DNA of 64,000 nucleotides from Atopobiaceae bacterium (GTDB lineage Bacteria; Actinomycetota; Coriobacteriia; Coriobacteriales; Atopobiaceae), in assembly GCA_030525685.1 (NCBI GenBank), contig JAUNEG010000002.1, forward strand, positions 64,170-128,169. The letters run 5' to 3'. Under the pieces are notes generated by a model. It did no database searches and was not told where the DNA came from. It worked only from the letters and a program-made list of their open reading frames with translations. The translations under genes were made by a program, and so were the position numbers. Of this stretch, positions 27,796-38,133 are shown one piece after another. Every line of letters begins with the position of its first letter. Within the stretch, counting starts at the first letter, position 1.

Positions 27796-28104
27796 ATGTA
27801 CGCAATCGTAGCAACTGGTGGCAAGCAGTATAAGGTTGCCGAGGGTGACGTCATCGACGTCGAGAAGCTCGACGCGCAGCCTGGCGACAAGGTCGAGCTC
27901 CCCGTCCTTCTCCTGAACGACGGCACTAAGACCGTCGTTGGCTCTGCCCCCCTCGAGGGCAAGGCTGTCACCGCCGAGGTCGTCGAGCAGTTCAAGGGCG
28001 AGAAGGTCCTCGTCTTCAAGCTCAAGAAGCGCAAGCGCTACCACCGTGCCAACGGCCACCGTCAGAACCTGACGAAGATCAAGGTCGTCGAGATCCCCGC
28101 GTAG
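27796..28104 (+). CDS. rplU: 50S ribosomal protein L21
   Basis: 102 residues, typical length. It starts MYAIVATGGKQYKVAEGD and contains VVEQFKGEKVLVFK and KKRKRYHRANGHRQ, the RNA-binding L21 signature. It binds 23S rRNA in the large subunit. ATG at 27796 follows a weak AAGGG. It forms an operon with rpmA 45 bp downstream. Confidence 0.97.
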   Translation: MYAIVATGGKQYKVAEGDVIDVEKLDAQPGDKVELPVLLLNDGTKTVVGSAPLEGKAVTAEVVEQFKGEKVLVFKLKKRKRYHRANGHRQNLTKIKVVEIPA

Positions 28105-28149
28105 CAGTTCCCCGCTTCACTCCCTCGCTCCAGGAAGGCAGGTCAGATA

Positions 28150-28398
28150 ATGGCTCACAAGAAAGGCCTCGGCTCGTCCCGCAACGGCCGCGACTCCAAC
28201 GCCCAGCGTCTGGGCACCAAGCGCTACGGCGGCCAGACCGTGAAGGCCGGCGAGATCCTCGTCCGTCAGCGCGGCACCCACATCCACCCGGGTGACAACG
28301 TCGGCATCGGCAAGGACGACACCCTGTTCGCCCTCACCGCCGGTACCGTCGAGTTCACCAAGGGCGTCAAGCACCGCGTCCACGTCCGCGAGGCGTAG
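28150..28398 (+). CDS. rpmA: 50S ribosomal protein L27
   Basis: 82 residues. It begins [20 protein letters not shown], the conserved N-terminal tail that reaches the peptidyl-transferase centre, and continues [20 protein letters not shown]. It lacks the cleavable N-terminal extension seen in Firmicutes L27. AGGAAGG precedes the ATG. A terminator follows. Confidence 0.97.
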   Translation: MAHKKGLGSSRNGRDSNAQRLGTKRYGGQTVKAGEILVRQRGTHIHPGDNVGIGKDDTLFALTAGTVEFTKGVKHRVHVREA

Positions 28399-28423
28399 GT
28401 CTCGGCACACACGGCACGTCACG

Positions 28424-28455
28424 GGGCCCCGGTCGAAGGACCGGGGCCCTTTGCT
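28424..28455 (+). terminator. terminator after rpmA
   Basis: An 11-bp GC stem (28424-28434 with 28439-28449), GAAG loop, then TTTGCTGT. The stem is strong and the T tract short. Confidence 0.7.
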
Positions 28456-28471
28456 GTCAAGGCGGCTCACG

Positions 28472-28501
28472 TTGGACGCGTTGTCGCAGTTGCCGTACCA
28501 T
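28472..28501 (+). promoter_or_regulatory. promoter for obgE-proBA-nadD operon
   Basis: TTGGAC (28472-28477), 18-bp spacer, TACCAT (28496-28501), immediately after the rpmA terminator and 26 bp before the obgE start. Confidence 0.5.
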
Positions 28502-28505
28502 GTAA

Positions 28506-29914
<1,409 letters not shown>

Positions 29915-29915
<1 letters not shown>

Positions 29916-31027
29916 TGGCGCGCCCCACGCTCATGGTCGTCAAGATCGGCTCGTCCACGCTGGTGGACGAGAGCGGCGCGCTCGACCGCGCGTTCGTGCG
30001 CTCGCTGTGCGACCAGATCGCCGAGCTCATGGCGTCAGGGACGCGCGTCGTCGTGGTCTCCTCCGGCGCCGTCGCCGCCGGTCGCGACGTCCTGGGCTTC
30101 TCCGCCCGACCGGACGACCTGGCGACGCTCCAGGCCTGCGCCTCCGCAGGCCAGGCGCGCCTTACGCAGGCGTACGCGGACGTCCTTGCCGAACGCGGCA
30201 TCCCCTGCGGGCAGGTGCTGCTCACGCGGCGTGACGTCATGGACCGCGACGCCTTCCTGAACGCACGCGTCACGCTCACGCGTCTCGTGGAGCTCGGCGC
30301 GGTCCCCGTGGTCAACGAGAACGACACGCTCTCCACCGCCGAGTTCGCCTTCGGCGACAACGACATGCTCGGCGCCCTCGTCTCGGCTCTCGTCGGCGCC
30401 GACCTCTACGTGATCTGCTCCGACGTCGAGGGGCTCTACACCGCAAACCCGCAGGAGGACCCCTCGGCCACGCTCATCCCGCACGTCACCGAGGTCGACC
30501 ACCGGCTCACCGAGCTCGCTGGCGGCGTCGGGACCTCCTTCGGCACCGGGGGTATGTCGTCCAAGCTCAGGGCCGCGCGCGCCATGCTCGCCGCCGGCAT
30601 ACCGACCGTGATCTGCCGCGGCCGTCGCGGGGGAGTGCTGCTCGAGGTCGCCGACGGCCGGGCCGTGGGCACGCGCCTCGAGTCGCCGGCCGGCAGCCCC
30701 CACGAGGGCGGTCGCAAGCTCTGGATCGGGCTCGCCGAGGTGCCGCGCGGCACGATCTCGCTCGACGAGGGCGCGAGCCGCGCCGTCCTGGAGCGCGGCG
30801 CCTCGATACTTCCCGTGGGCGTCGCCGCGACGAGCGGGTCCTACGAGGCGGGCGACGTCGTGAACGTCCGCTCCGCCTCCGGCGACGTGGTCGGCCGCGG
30901 GATCGCGCGCTACTCCTCGGAGGACATGGCGCGCGTGCGCGGCATCAAGCTCGACGTCATTGCGCGGTTCCTGGGCCCGGAGCGCGCCCGGCCCGCGGTT
31001 CACCGGGACGACCTTCTCGTCTTCTAG
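29915..31027 (+). CDS. proB: glutamate 5-kinase
   Basis: 370 residues. The amino-acid kinase domain has VVKIGSSTLVDE, VVSSGAVAAG, VNENDTLS, FGDNDMLGALV and GTGGMSSKLRAA. A C-terminal PUA domain at about 275-360 begins RGTISLDEGASRAV. It phosphorylates glutamate in the first step of proline synthesis and is normally feedback-inhibited by proline. GTG start overlaps the obgE stop by one base; proA follows after 12 bp. Confidence 0.95.
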
Positions 31028-31039
31028 AGGGGAGCACAC

Positions 31040-32308
31040 ATGTCTGAGGCAAGGGACAAGGCAACGCTCGCCAAGGCGGCCGCACCGATGGTCGCCCGCG
31101 CCCCCCGCGGCGTGCGGGAGCGCGCCCTCGGGCTCGCCGCCGATAACATCCGCGCCGCAGAGGCCGACATCGTCGCCGCCAACGCGCGCGACCTCGAGCG
31201 CGCCCGCGCGGCGGGCATGAGCGGGCCGCTTCAGGACCGGCTCATGCTCGACGGCCGGCGCATCCGCGCCATCGCCGACGCGCTCGACGACATCGCCCGG
31301 CAGGAGGACCCGCTCGGCCTCGTCCTGGGCGGGAGCACCCTCGAGAACGGCCTGCGCGTCGAGCGGGTCACGGTTCCCCTGGGCGTCGTCGCCATGATCT
31401 ATGAGGCCCGCCCCAACGTGACGGCCGACGCGTTCGGCCTGTGCGTCAGGTCGGGCAACGCATGCGTGCTCAAGGGCGGCTCCGCGGCGCGCGAGTCCTG
31501 CCTCGCGCTCGTTGAGGCCTGCCGTGCGGCCCTCGTCGAGGCCGACCTGCCGGAGGATGCGCTCCAGTACGTCGACGACGACGCCGCCCACACGCAGACC
31601 GCCGAGCTCCTCGGCGCCACCGGCCTCGTCGACGTCCTCATCCCGCGCGGCGGCGCCGCGCTCATCCGCGCCTGCGTCGAGGGCGCCAAGGTCCCCGTCA
31701 TCGAGACCGGCACGGGCAACTGCCACGTGTACGTCCACGAGGATGCCGACCTCGACCGCGCTCGCGCCATCGTCATGAACGCCAAGACGCAGCGGGTCGG
31801 CGTGTGCAACGCCGCCGAGTCGCTGCTCGTCGACCGCGCCGTCGCCGCGGCCTTCCTGCCCGCGATGGTCTCCGAGCTCGCAGCGGCCGGCGTGGTCGTG
31901 CACGGAGACGCCGAGACGCGCGCGGCGCTCGCCGACCGACCCGACCTTCTCGCCTCCTTCACGGACGCGACCGAGGAGGACTGGGGCCGGGAGTACCTGG
32001 CGCTCGAGATCAGCTGCCGCGTGGTCTCCGGCGTGGACGAGGCCGTCGATCACGTCAACCGCTACGGCACGGGCCACTCCGAGGCCATAGTCTCGAACTC
32101 CTACGAGGCATGCGAGGCATTCCTCGCCGGGGTCGACGCCGCCGTGGTCTACGTCAACGCCTCGACCCGCTTCACCGACGGCGGCGTCTTCGGGCTGGGC
32201 GCCGAGATAGGGATCTCGACCCAGAAGCTGCACGCGCGCGGTCCCATGGGCGCCGCCGCGCTCACGACCACCAAGTGGCTCGCCCGGGGGGAGGGACAGG
32301 TCCGATGA
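31040..32308 (+). CDS. proA: gamma-glutamyl phosphate reductase
   Basis: 422 residues of the aldehyde dehydrogenase superfamily. It reduces gamma-glutamyl phosphate to glutamate semialdehyde with NADPH. Visible: VPLGVVAMIYEARPNVT, LKGGSAARES, PRGGAALI, PVIETGTGNCHVYV, RVGVCNAAESLLV with the catalytic cysteine, and FGLGAEIGISTQKLHARGPM at the C-terminus. ATG at 31040 follows GAGGGGAGC. Its stop overlaps nadD by ATGA. Confidence 0.96.
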   Translation: MSEARDKATLAKAAAPMVARAPRGVRERALGLAADNIRAAEADIVAANARDLERARAAGMSGPLQDRLMLDGRRIRAIADALDDIARQEDPLGLVLGGSTLENGLRVERVTVPLGVVAMIYEARPNVTADAFGLCVRSGNACVLKGGSAARESCLALVEACRAALVEADLPEDALQYVDDDAAHTQTAELLGATGLVDVLIPRGGAALIRACVEGAKVPVIETGTGNCHVYVHEDADLDRARAIVMNAKTQRVGVCNAAESLLVDRAVAAAFLPAMVSELAAAGVVVHGDAETRAALADRPDLLASFTDATEEDWGREYLALEISCRVVSGVDEAVDHVNRYGTGHSEAIVSNSYEACEAFLAGVDAAVVYVNASTRFTDGGVFGLGAEIGISTQKLHARGPMGAAALTTTKWLARGEGQVR

Positions 32309-33012
32309 GCGTCGATGTCGCCCGCCTTCGCGAGAAGGACCTTCCGGTCCTCGGCCTCGACGAGGGGAGGACCTACCGTCTCGGCATCATGGGCGGAACG
32401 TTCGACCCCATCCACAACGGCCACCTGGTCGCCGCGGAGCAGGCCTTCGACGACCTCAGGCTCGACCTCGTCGTCTTCATGCCCGCCGGCCGTCCCGCGT
32501 TCAAGCTCGACAAGCGCGTCACCTCGGGGGAGGAGCGCTTCGCGATGACGCTGCTCGCGACCGCCGACAACCCCCACTTCGTCGCCTCCCGCTTCGAGAT
32601 CGACCGCGAGGGCGTGACCTACACGGCGGACACCCTGCGCCTCCTGCGCGAGCTCTATCCCGACAACGTCGAGTTCTACTTCATCACCGGCGCCGACGCG
32701 ATCACCGAGATCGTCTCCTGGAGGGACGCCGCCGACATCGCGCGGCTGGCGCACCTCGTCGCGGCGACGCGGCCGGGCTACGACCTCGACCGCGCCTGGG
32801 ACGCCATAGCCGCCTCTGGCCTCGAGTTCGACGTGACGTACCTCTCGGTCCCAGCGCTCGCCATCTCCTCGAGCTACCTGCGCGAGCGCGTCGAGGCGGG
32901 GCAGAGCCTCCGCTACCTGACCCCCGACCAGGTGACTGGCTACCTGCACAAGCACGGGCTCTACGGCGCCCCCAGGAATCGCTACGGGCACACGGGCGAG
33001 GCGGTCGCCTGA
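32305..33012 (+). CDS. nadD: nicotinate-nucleotide adenylyltransferase
   Basis: 235 residues. GIMGGTFDPIHNGHLVAA is the nucleotidyltransferase motif with (T/H)xGH. The C-terminal ISSSYLRERV is the second substrate motif (ISSTxIR in most members). It joins ATP and nicotinate mononucleotide in NAD synthesis. The about 28 residues before GIMGG are longer than in most NadD proteins. Start ATG at 32305 overlaps proA; the stop shares an A with yqeK. Confidence 0.94.
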   Translation: MSVDVARLREKDLPVLGLDEGRTYRLGIMGGTFDPIHNGHLVAAEQAFDDLRLDLVVFMPAGRPAFKLDKRVTSGEERFAMTLLATADNPHFVASRFEIDREGVTYTADTLRLLRELYPDNVEFYFITGADAITEIVSWRDAADIARLAHLVAATRPGYDLDRAWDAIAASGLEFDVTYLSVPALAISSSYLRERVEAGQSLRYLTPDQVTGYLHKHGLYGAPRNRYGHTGEAVA

Positions 33013-33650
33013 TGAGGGGGAAGACCCGGCTCGCCGCCGCCTACTCGCCCGAGCGGCGCTCCTTGCTCGACCGCCTTCGCGCGGACGTCACCGAGCACCT
33101 CTCGGCCAAGCCCAGGCGACTGGCGCACTCGATCTCGGTGGCCGACACGGCCGAGCGCCTCGCGCTGACCTACGGCGTCGACCCCTTCCTCGCGAGGGCC
33201 GCCGGCCTCCTCCATGACTGGGAGAAGGCGTCCTCGGTTCCCGAGCAGCTGGCCCGCGCCCGCGAGCTCGGGATAGACCTCGGCGTCGAGCTCGAGCTCG
33301 TCCACCCGCTGCTGCACGGCATGATCGCCGCCCGCACCCTCCCGACGCGCTATCCCGAGCTTCCGCCAGAGGTGTGGCGCGCGATCGAGGTCCATACCAC
33401 GGCGGCCGCCCCCATGGGGCCGCTCGACCAGGTCCTGTTCGTCGCCGACGGCATCGAGCCGCTGAGACCTGACACGCCCGGAATACTCCGCACGCGCTCG
33501 CTCGTGGGCGAGGCCTCCCTCGACGACCTCTTCTGGGCGTCGTTCGTCGGTGGCATCGTCTACGTCCTCGAGGGTGGCCGCTATCTCTATCCCGGTACCG
33601 TCGACGTCTACAACGCCCTCGCGGCCGAGCGCGCCGCGAACGGCAGATAA
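33012..33650 (+). CDS. yqeK: YqeK-type HD hydrolase (Ap4A phosphohydrolase)
   Basis: 212 residues. HD-domain residues: HSISVADTAERLAL (first histidine), AAGLLHDWEKAS (HD), HPLLHGMIAA and a late D in VLFVADGIEP. Members placed between nadD and rsfS, as here, are symmetrical diadenosine tetraphosphate hydrolases with an iron-type metal centre. Start ATG at 33012 overlaps the nadD stop by one base. The first 35 residues precede the HD core and are longer than in B. subtilis YqeK. Confidence 0.9.
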   Translation: MRGKTRLAAAYSPERRSLLDRLRADVTEHLSAKPRRLAHSISVADTAERLALTYGVDPFLARAAGLLHDWEKASSVPEQLARARELGIDLGVELELVHPLLHGMIAARTLPTRYPELPPEVWRAIEVHTTAAAPMGPLDQVLFVADGIEPLRPDTPGILRTRSLVGEASLDDLFWASFVGGIVYVLEGGRYLYPGTVDVYNALAAERAANGR

Positions 33651-33659
33651 GGAGCCCAC

Positions 33660-34019
33660 ATGTCCGTCACCCCGCTCGAGCTCGCCAAGGTCGCCGCCGT
33701 CGCGGCCGACTCGAAGAAGGCCGACGACGTCGTCCTTCTCGACCTTTCGCCCCTGACCGACGTCTGCGACTACTTCCTGGTGTGCACGGGCGAGAACGCC
33801 CGCCAGGTCGACGCCATCGTCGACGAGGTCCGGGCCAAGGTCAGCGCCAACTGCGGCGTGTCTCCGATCTCCTGCGAGGGCCGCGAGGGGCTCTCCTGGG
33901 TGCTCGTGGACTACGGCTCGGTCGTGGTGCACGTCTTCCGTCGCGAGACGCGCGAGTACTACCGCCTGGAGACGCTCTGGGCCGACGCGCCGCGCGTGGA
34001 GCTCGGCCTCGAGGGGTAG
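33660..34019 (+). CDS. rsfS: ribosome silencing factor RsfS
   Basis: 119 residues, standard length. KKADDVVLLDLSPLTDVCDY, FLVCTGENARQVDAI and SWVLVDYGSVVVHVF are the family landmarks. RsfS binds L14 and blocks subunit joining when nutrients are short. ATG at 33660 is preceded by AAGGAG. It is the last gene of the obgE operon; the stop is 53 bp before dinB. Confidence 0.95.
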   Translation: MSVTPLELAKVAAVAADSKKADDVVLLDLSPLTDVCDYFLVCTGENARQVDAIVDEVRAKVSANCGVSPISCEGREGLSWVLVDYGSVVVHVFRRETREYYRLETLWADAPRVELGLEG

Positions 34020-34060
34020 TGCCGTGGGCGGCGCACCGCAGGAACGTCCGGACCAACCCC

Positions 34061-34066
34061 TATACT
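34061..34066 (+). promoter_or_regulatory. -10 box of a leaderless promoter for dinB
   Basis: TATACT ends 6 nt before the A of the dinB ATG at 34073, so the transcript should begin at the start codon. No -35 of note and no Shine-Dalgarno are present, which fits leaderless translation. Confidence 0.6.
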
Positions 34067-34072
34067 GGGCGT

Positions 34073-35341
34073 ATGGGAGCCTCGCACGACATAGTCGGCT
34101 GGGACGGACCGGCCGTTGGGCTGCTCGACCTCGACGCGTTCTTCGCATCGGTCGAGCAGCTTGACCACCCCGAGTGGCGGGGTCTGCCGGTGATCGTCGG
34201 CGGCTCTGCCGACCGACGCGGCGTCGTCTCCACGGCGTCCTACGAGGCGCGGCGCTACGGCGTCCACTCGGCCATGCCCTCGGCCACCGCCCGGCGTCTC
34301 TGCCCGCAGGCTATCTGGACGCAGGGGCACTTCGACCGATACCGCGAGCTCTCCTCCTCGGTCATGGCCATCCTCACGGACGAGACGCCCCTCGTCGAGC
34401 AGGTCTCGATCGACGAGGCGTTCTTCGACGTCTCGCCCGGTCGCTTCTCACACGAGAGCCCCGTCGCCATCTGCCGCCGCGTGCAGGAGCGCGTGACGGA
34501 GCTCGGCATCACGTGCTCCATCGGGCTCGGCGTCAACAAGACGGTCGCCAAGATCGCGTCGGAGCGCGAGAAGCCGCGCGGGCTCACGGTCGTGCCGCCG
34601 GGTACCGAGCGCGCGTTTCTCGCCCCACTGCCCGTGGGCGCCATGAGCGGGATCGGTCCCGCGACCGAGGCGCGCCTGCGAGAGATGGGCGTGCGCACCC
34701 TGGGCGAGCTTGCCGCGACCGACGGCGGGGAGCTCGAGCGGCGCCTCGGCGTGCTGGGTCCGCGCATGGCGCTGAGGGCCGCTGGGCTCGAGCGCAGCGT
34801 CGTGGCCGAGGCGGCGGCGCCGGACGAGGTGAAGTCCGTTTCGAACGAGCGCACCTTCTCGCACGACCTGACCACGCGCGACGACGTCGAGGCGGCGGTC
34901 CTGCACGTGGCGGGTATCGTCGCGCGACGGCTCAGGAATCGAGGGCTTCGCGGGCGGACCGTCACCCTCAAGCTCAAGTTCGACGTCAGCCACGCGCGCA
35001 CGGCCCAGCATGCCCTGCCGCGCGCGAGCGACGACGCGCGGCAGATCGGGCGGCTCGCAATCCGCCTCCTGGACGAGGCATGGAACGAGGGCGTGCCGGT
35101 GCGGCTCGTGGGAGTCGGCGTCTCGGGGTTCTCCGACGAGGCTCCCGAGCAGCTCGTCCTCTTCGAAGAGGGGTGTTCCGAGGGGTCCGGGGGAGCCCCC
35201 GGCCGCGACCTCTCGGCGCTGGGCCGCGTGACCGACGCACTGCGCGAGCGGTTCGGTGACGATGCCGTGAGCTATGGGCGCGACCTGCGCCTCAGGGACC
35301 GGACCTCGGACACCGCGCCGATGGGGAAGTCGGACGCCTAG
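34073..35341 (+). CDS. dinB: DNA polymerase IV (Y family)
   Basis: 422 residues. It is a lesion-bypass polymerase. Motifs: LLDLDAFFASVEQ (catalytic D), VVSTASYEARRYGVHSAM, SIDEAFFDVS (catalytic D-E), CSIGLGVNKTVAKIASE and the GIG of the thumb (MSGIGPATEARL). A little-finger domain follows. Near the C-terminus PEQLVLFEE resembles the beta-clamp binding pentapeptide QLxLF, followed by about 50 more residues. The start has a promoter -10 directly before it and no ribosome site. The stop is 2 bp from the stop of the convergent histidine kinase gene, with no terminator between. Confidence 0.94.
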   Translation: MGASHDIVGWDGPAVGLLDLDAFFASVEQLDHPEWRGLPVIVGGSADRRGVVSTASYEARRYGVHSAMPSATARRLCPQAIWTQGHFDRYRELSSSVMAILTDETPLVEQVSIDEAFFDVSPGRFSHESPVAICRRVQERVTELGITCSIGLGVNKTVAKIASEREKPRGLTVVPPGTERAFLAPLPVGAMSGIGPATEARLREMGVRTLGELAATDGGELERRLGVLGPRMALRAAGLERSVVAEAAAPDEVKSVSNERTFSHDLTTRDDVEAAVLHVAGIVARRLRNRGLRGRTVTLKLKFDVSHARTAQHALPRASDDARQIGRLAIRLLDEAWNEGVPVRLVGVGVSGFSDEAPEQLVLFEEGCSEGSGGAPGRDLSALGRVTDALRERFGDDAVSYGRDLRLRDRTSDTAPMGKSDA

Positions 35342-35343
35342 CG

Positions 35344-36567
35344 CTAGATGACGACGGTCATCGTGGTGCCGTCCTCGACGGTCGAGGACGCCGACATGGT
35401 GCCGCCCGCCGCCTCGACGATGCCCCGCGATATGGCGAGCCCCAGCCCGAAGCCGCCCTCGTCCGTCCGCTGGCGCGCCCGGTCGGTCCGGAAGAAGCGG
35501 TCGAAGAGGCGCTCGAGGTCCTCCGGCGAGATCACCTCGCCGAAGTTGCTGACCTGAAGGCGTGAGCGTCGCCCGGACCTCGCGAGCCGCACGCTCACGA
35601 CGCTGCCCTCGGAGGCGTACTTGGTCGCGTTGTCGAGGAGCGTCCGCACCACGCGACCGTAGTCGTCTGAGGTGACGCGCGCCAGAACGTCGTCGGAGAG
35701 CTCCTGCTCTATGGTGCAGCCCCGCTCGAAGGCGACCGCGTCGAACTCGAGGCAGCACTCGGAGACGATGGGGGAGAGCTCGATCTCCGGGACGCTCTCC
35801 CGGGTCGTCTCGCCGGCCTCCCGCTCGTCGGCCCGAGCCAGCGTGAGCAGATCCTCGACGAGGTCGCGAAGGTGCTTCGCCTCGTCCGCCGTGCTCTCCA
35901 CCCAGCGCCGCGACTCCTCGGGGACGCCCTCGTCCTTAAGGAGTATCTGCGTGTTGGCGAGTATGACGGCGAGCGGGGTCTTGAGCTCGTGAGAGGCATC
36001 CGAGACGAAGCGCCGCTGCTGCCGCCAGGCGCGCTCAACCGGTCTCAGCGCCCAGCCCGAGAGGGCGTAGGCGATGGCGAAGAGCGCGCCCATCGACGCG
36101 AGGAAGACGCCCACGTTCGTCACGGCCTGGTCGCGCAGCGTCATGTCGATGGTGTAAGTGTCGAGGAAGGCTATTCGGTAGCCCCAGGATGTCTCGGCGC
36201 GCTTCCACATGACCGGGCAGTCGTCGCAGCGACCCGAGCTCGCCCCGCTCGTGGAGGCGTCGAGAATGACGGCGCGGAGCGTCTCGAGGGGGACGTCGAA
36301 GGGAGTCTCGCCGACGACGAGGACGGCGCCCTCACGGGAGACGTCGACGACCGCGGCGAGCATGTAGTCGCTGCCCATGGTGCCGGTCGGGTCGCCGAGC
36401 TGGCCGACCGAGACGCCCCGCTCGACCGCCCGGTCCAAGATCCGGTCGGCCCCGGCGCGCAGCGACGCCGCGTTGGCGAAGAACGTGATCCCGAGTACGC
36501 CGGCGAGCACCAGGCCGACGAGCAGCATGGTGATTGCGATGAACTCCCTGCGCAGGCGCTTGAGCAT
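35344..36567 (-). CDS. membrane sensor histidine kinase
   Basis: 407 residues. Membrane helix 1 (about 11-33), an external domain of about 130 residues containing a CDDCPVMW pair of cysteines, and membrane helix 2 (about 170-192). The HisKA box RFVSDASHELKTPLAVI carries the phosphorylated histidine. The ATPase domain has LLDNATKYAS (N box), FFRTDRARQ and GFGLGLAISRGI (G boxes). A full HAMP domain is not evident between helix 2 and HisKA. It pairs with the response regulator 6 bp upstream. The stimulus is unknown; the paired external cysteines could sense redox or metal. Confidence 0.9.
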   Translation of the reverse strand: MLKRLRREFIAITMLLVGLVLAGVLGITFFANAASLRAGADRILDRAVERGVSVGQLGDPTGTMGSDYMLAAVVDVSREGAVLVVGETPFDVPLETLRAVILDASTSGASSGRCDDCPVMWKRAETSWGYRIAFLDTYTIDMTLRDQAVTNVGVFLASMGALFAIAYALSGWALRPVERAWRQQRRFVSDASHELKTPLAVILANTQILLKDEGVPEESRRWVESTADEAKHLRDLVEDLLTLARADEREAGETTRESVPEIELSPIVSECCLEFDAVAFERGCTIEQELSDDVLARVTSDDYGRVVRTLLDNATKYASEGSVVSVRLARSGRRSRLQVSNFGEVISPEDLERLFDRFFRTDRARQRTDEGGFGLGLAISRGIVEAAGGTMSASSTVEDGTTMTVVI

Positions 36568-36573
36568 GGGTGG

Positions 36574-37248
36574 CTACCCCTCGATGACCTCAAGGCGGTA
36601 GCCGAGCATCCTGAGCGTCGTGACCTGCACGCGGGAGCCGATGTGGGCGAGCTTCTTGCGCAGGAAGGAGACGTAGGCCTCGACGGAGTTCTCAGAGGCG
36701 TCGACGTCGCCCCAGACGCGTCCGAGCAGGTCCTGCTTGGAGACCACGCGCGGGCTTGAGCTCATGAGGATGCGCATCACCTCGAACTCCTTGCCGGAGA
36801 GGTGGATCGACTTGGCTCCGCAGGAGAGGTCGTGGGTCTCGAGGTCGAGCGTGACGTCGGCAAAGGTGACGTCGTCGAGCAGGACGTCGCCGCGACGACG
36901 CGTGAGCGCCCTCAGTCGGGCGAGAAGCTCGTCGGACTCGAACGGCTTGGTCATGTAGTCGTCAGCCCCCGAGTCAAGGCCCGTCACCTTGTCAGCGGTG
37001 GACGCCCGCGCGGTGAGCATGAGGACCGGCGTGGACACGCCCTGCCCCCTCATCTCGTGTGCGACCGCGTTTCCGTCCATGCCGGGCAGCATGACGTCGA
37101 GCACGACGGCGTCGAAGGTTCCGGACAGGGCCGCGCGGAGGCCGGAGCTGCCGTCGTACGCCGCCTCGGCGTTGTATGAGGCGTCCGTCAGGATTCGGAC
37201 GATGGCATCTGCGAGGTTGCGCTCGTCCTCGACGACAAGGATGTTCAT
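36574..37248 (-). CDS. OmpR/PhoB-family response regulator
   Basis: 224 residues from the ATG at 37248 (GGGAGG upstream; the frame stays open to 37479 without support). Receiver domain: acidic pocket EDE at 7-9, phosphorylated D in VVLDVMLPGMDG at about 51, T in MLTARAS and K in MTKPFES. The C-terminal winged helix (about 125-224) has LSGKEFEVMRILM, RVWGDVDASENSVEAYVSFLRKK reduced to its usual recognition helix, and GYRLEV. It acts with the kinase downstream. The target genes cannot be read from the sequence. Confidence 0.92.
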   Translation of the reverse strand: MNILVVEDERNLADAIVRILTDASYNAEAAYDGSSGLRAALSGTFDAVVLDVMLPGMDGNAVAHEMRGQGVSTPVLMLTARASTADKVTGLDSGADDYMTKPFESDELLARLRALTRRRGDVLLDDVTFADVTLDLETHDLSCGAKSIHLSGKEFEVMRILMSSSPRVVSKQDLLGRVWGDVDASENSVEAYVSFLRKKLAHIGSRVQVTTLRMLGYRLEVIEG

Positions 37249-37376
37249 GGGGCCTCCCTTACTGGGTCTCCCGTCACCGGGCGTTACGTGGGCTATCCTA
37301 CCCAGCGGACCTGAATTTCTCCTTAACGTCAGGCCCCGCCACGAGGCCTTGCGCCCCCTTTCACAAAAACTGCACC

Positions 37377-37404
37377 TTGCAGCCACAGAAAAGAGTCGTA
37401 AGAT
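37377..37404 (+). promoter_or_regulatory. promoter of the rpsP operon
   Basis: TTGCAG (37377-37382), 16-bp spacer, TAAGAT (37399-37404), about 75 bp before rpsP. A near-palindrome (GCCACAGAAAA at 37383-37393 region with TTTTGTGGC at about 37414-37422) spans the -10 and could act as an operator or leader stem. Confidence 0.55.
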
Positions 37405-37478
37405 GATATGTCGTTTTGTGGCTGAGCGGTGCGGCCATCCCACCAACCACGCGCACCGCACGTATGGAGGAGTGTTCA

Positions 37479-37829
37479 TTGGCAGTCAAGATTCGTCTGG
37501 CCCGTCACGGTGCCAAGAAGCGCCCGTACTACCGCGTCGTCGTCGCCGACGGCCGCATGCCGCGTGACGGTCGCTACATCGAGGAGGTCGGCCGCTACAA
37601 CCCGCTGACCAACCCCAAGACCATCGACATCAACCTCGAGAAGGTCGACGAGTGGGTCTCCAAGGGCGCCCAGCCCACCAACGCCGTCGCTCACCTCATC
37701 GACATCGCCCGCAACGGCCAGCCCGTCGTCGAGAAGAAGGCGAAGATCTCCAAGAAGGCTGCCGCCGCCGAGGCTGCCGCCGCGACCGAGGCCGAGGCTG
37801 GGGTCGAGGCTACTCAGGACGCCGAGTAG
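37479..37829 (+). CDS. rpsP: 30S ribosomal protein S16
   Basis: 116 residues from a TTG start at 37479, the only start giving the family N-terminus ([20 protein letters not shown]); GGAGGAG lies 6 nt upstream. The S16 core ends near residue 80. A tail of about 35 residues rich in A, K and E ([17 protein letters not shown]) follows, common in high-GC actinobacteria. It is an assembly protein of the small subunit. First gene of rpsP-khpA-rimM-trmD-lepB. Confidence 0.95.
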   Translation: MAVKIRLARHGAKKRPYYRVVVADGRMPRDGRYIEEVGRYNPLTNPKTIDINLEKVDEWVSKGAQPTNAVAHLIDIARNGQPVVEKKAKISKKAAAAEAAAATEAEAGVEATQDAE

Positions 37830-37837
37830 GTGTCCTG

Positions 37838-38128
37838 ATGGGAGCCATCGAGGGTTCCGCTGTCGAGGAGCTCGAGCAGGAGCTCCCCTCGGACCGCGTC
37901 GCCGACCTCGTCGAGTACATCGTCTGCGGGCTCGTTGGCGACGAGGCCGCCGTCTCCCTCGACGTCACTGACGGCGACGAGGGGGCGCTCATCGAGGTGA
38001 GCTGCTCCGAGGAGGACGCCGGAAGGGTGATCGGCCGCAAGGGCCGCACGATCAAGGCCATCCGCACGCTCGCGCGCGCCCTCGGGCAGCGCGTGGGGAC
38101 CGCGGTCGAGGTCGAGGTCGTGGGCTAG
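37838..38128 (+). CDS. khpA: KH-domain RNA-binding protein KhpA
   Basis: 96 residues. A single KH fold with the GxxG loop in VIGRKGRTIKAIRTLARAL and an N-terminal acidic leader of about 20 residues. Members between rpsP and rimM bind RNA and, with KhpB, affect cell size and elongation in Gram-positive bacteria. ATG at 37838 is 8 bp past the rpsP stop. Confidence 0.92.
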   Translation: MGAIEGSAVEELEQELPSDRVADLVEYIVCGLVGDEAAVSLDVTDGDEGALIEVSCSEEDAGRVIGRKGRTIKAIRTLARALGQRVGTAVEVEVVG

Positions 38129-38133
38129 GGCCC

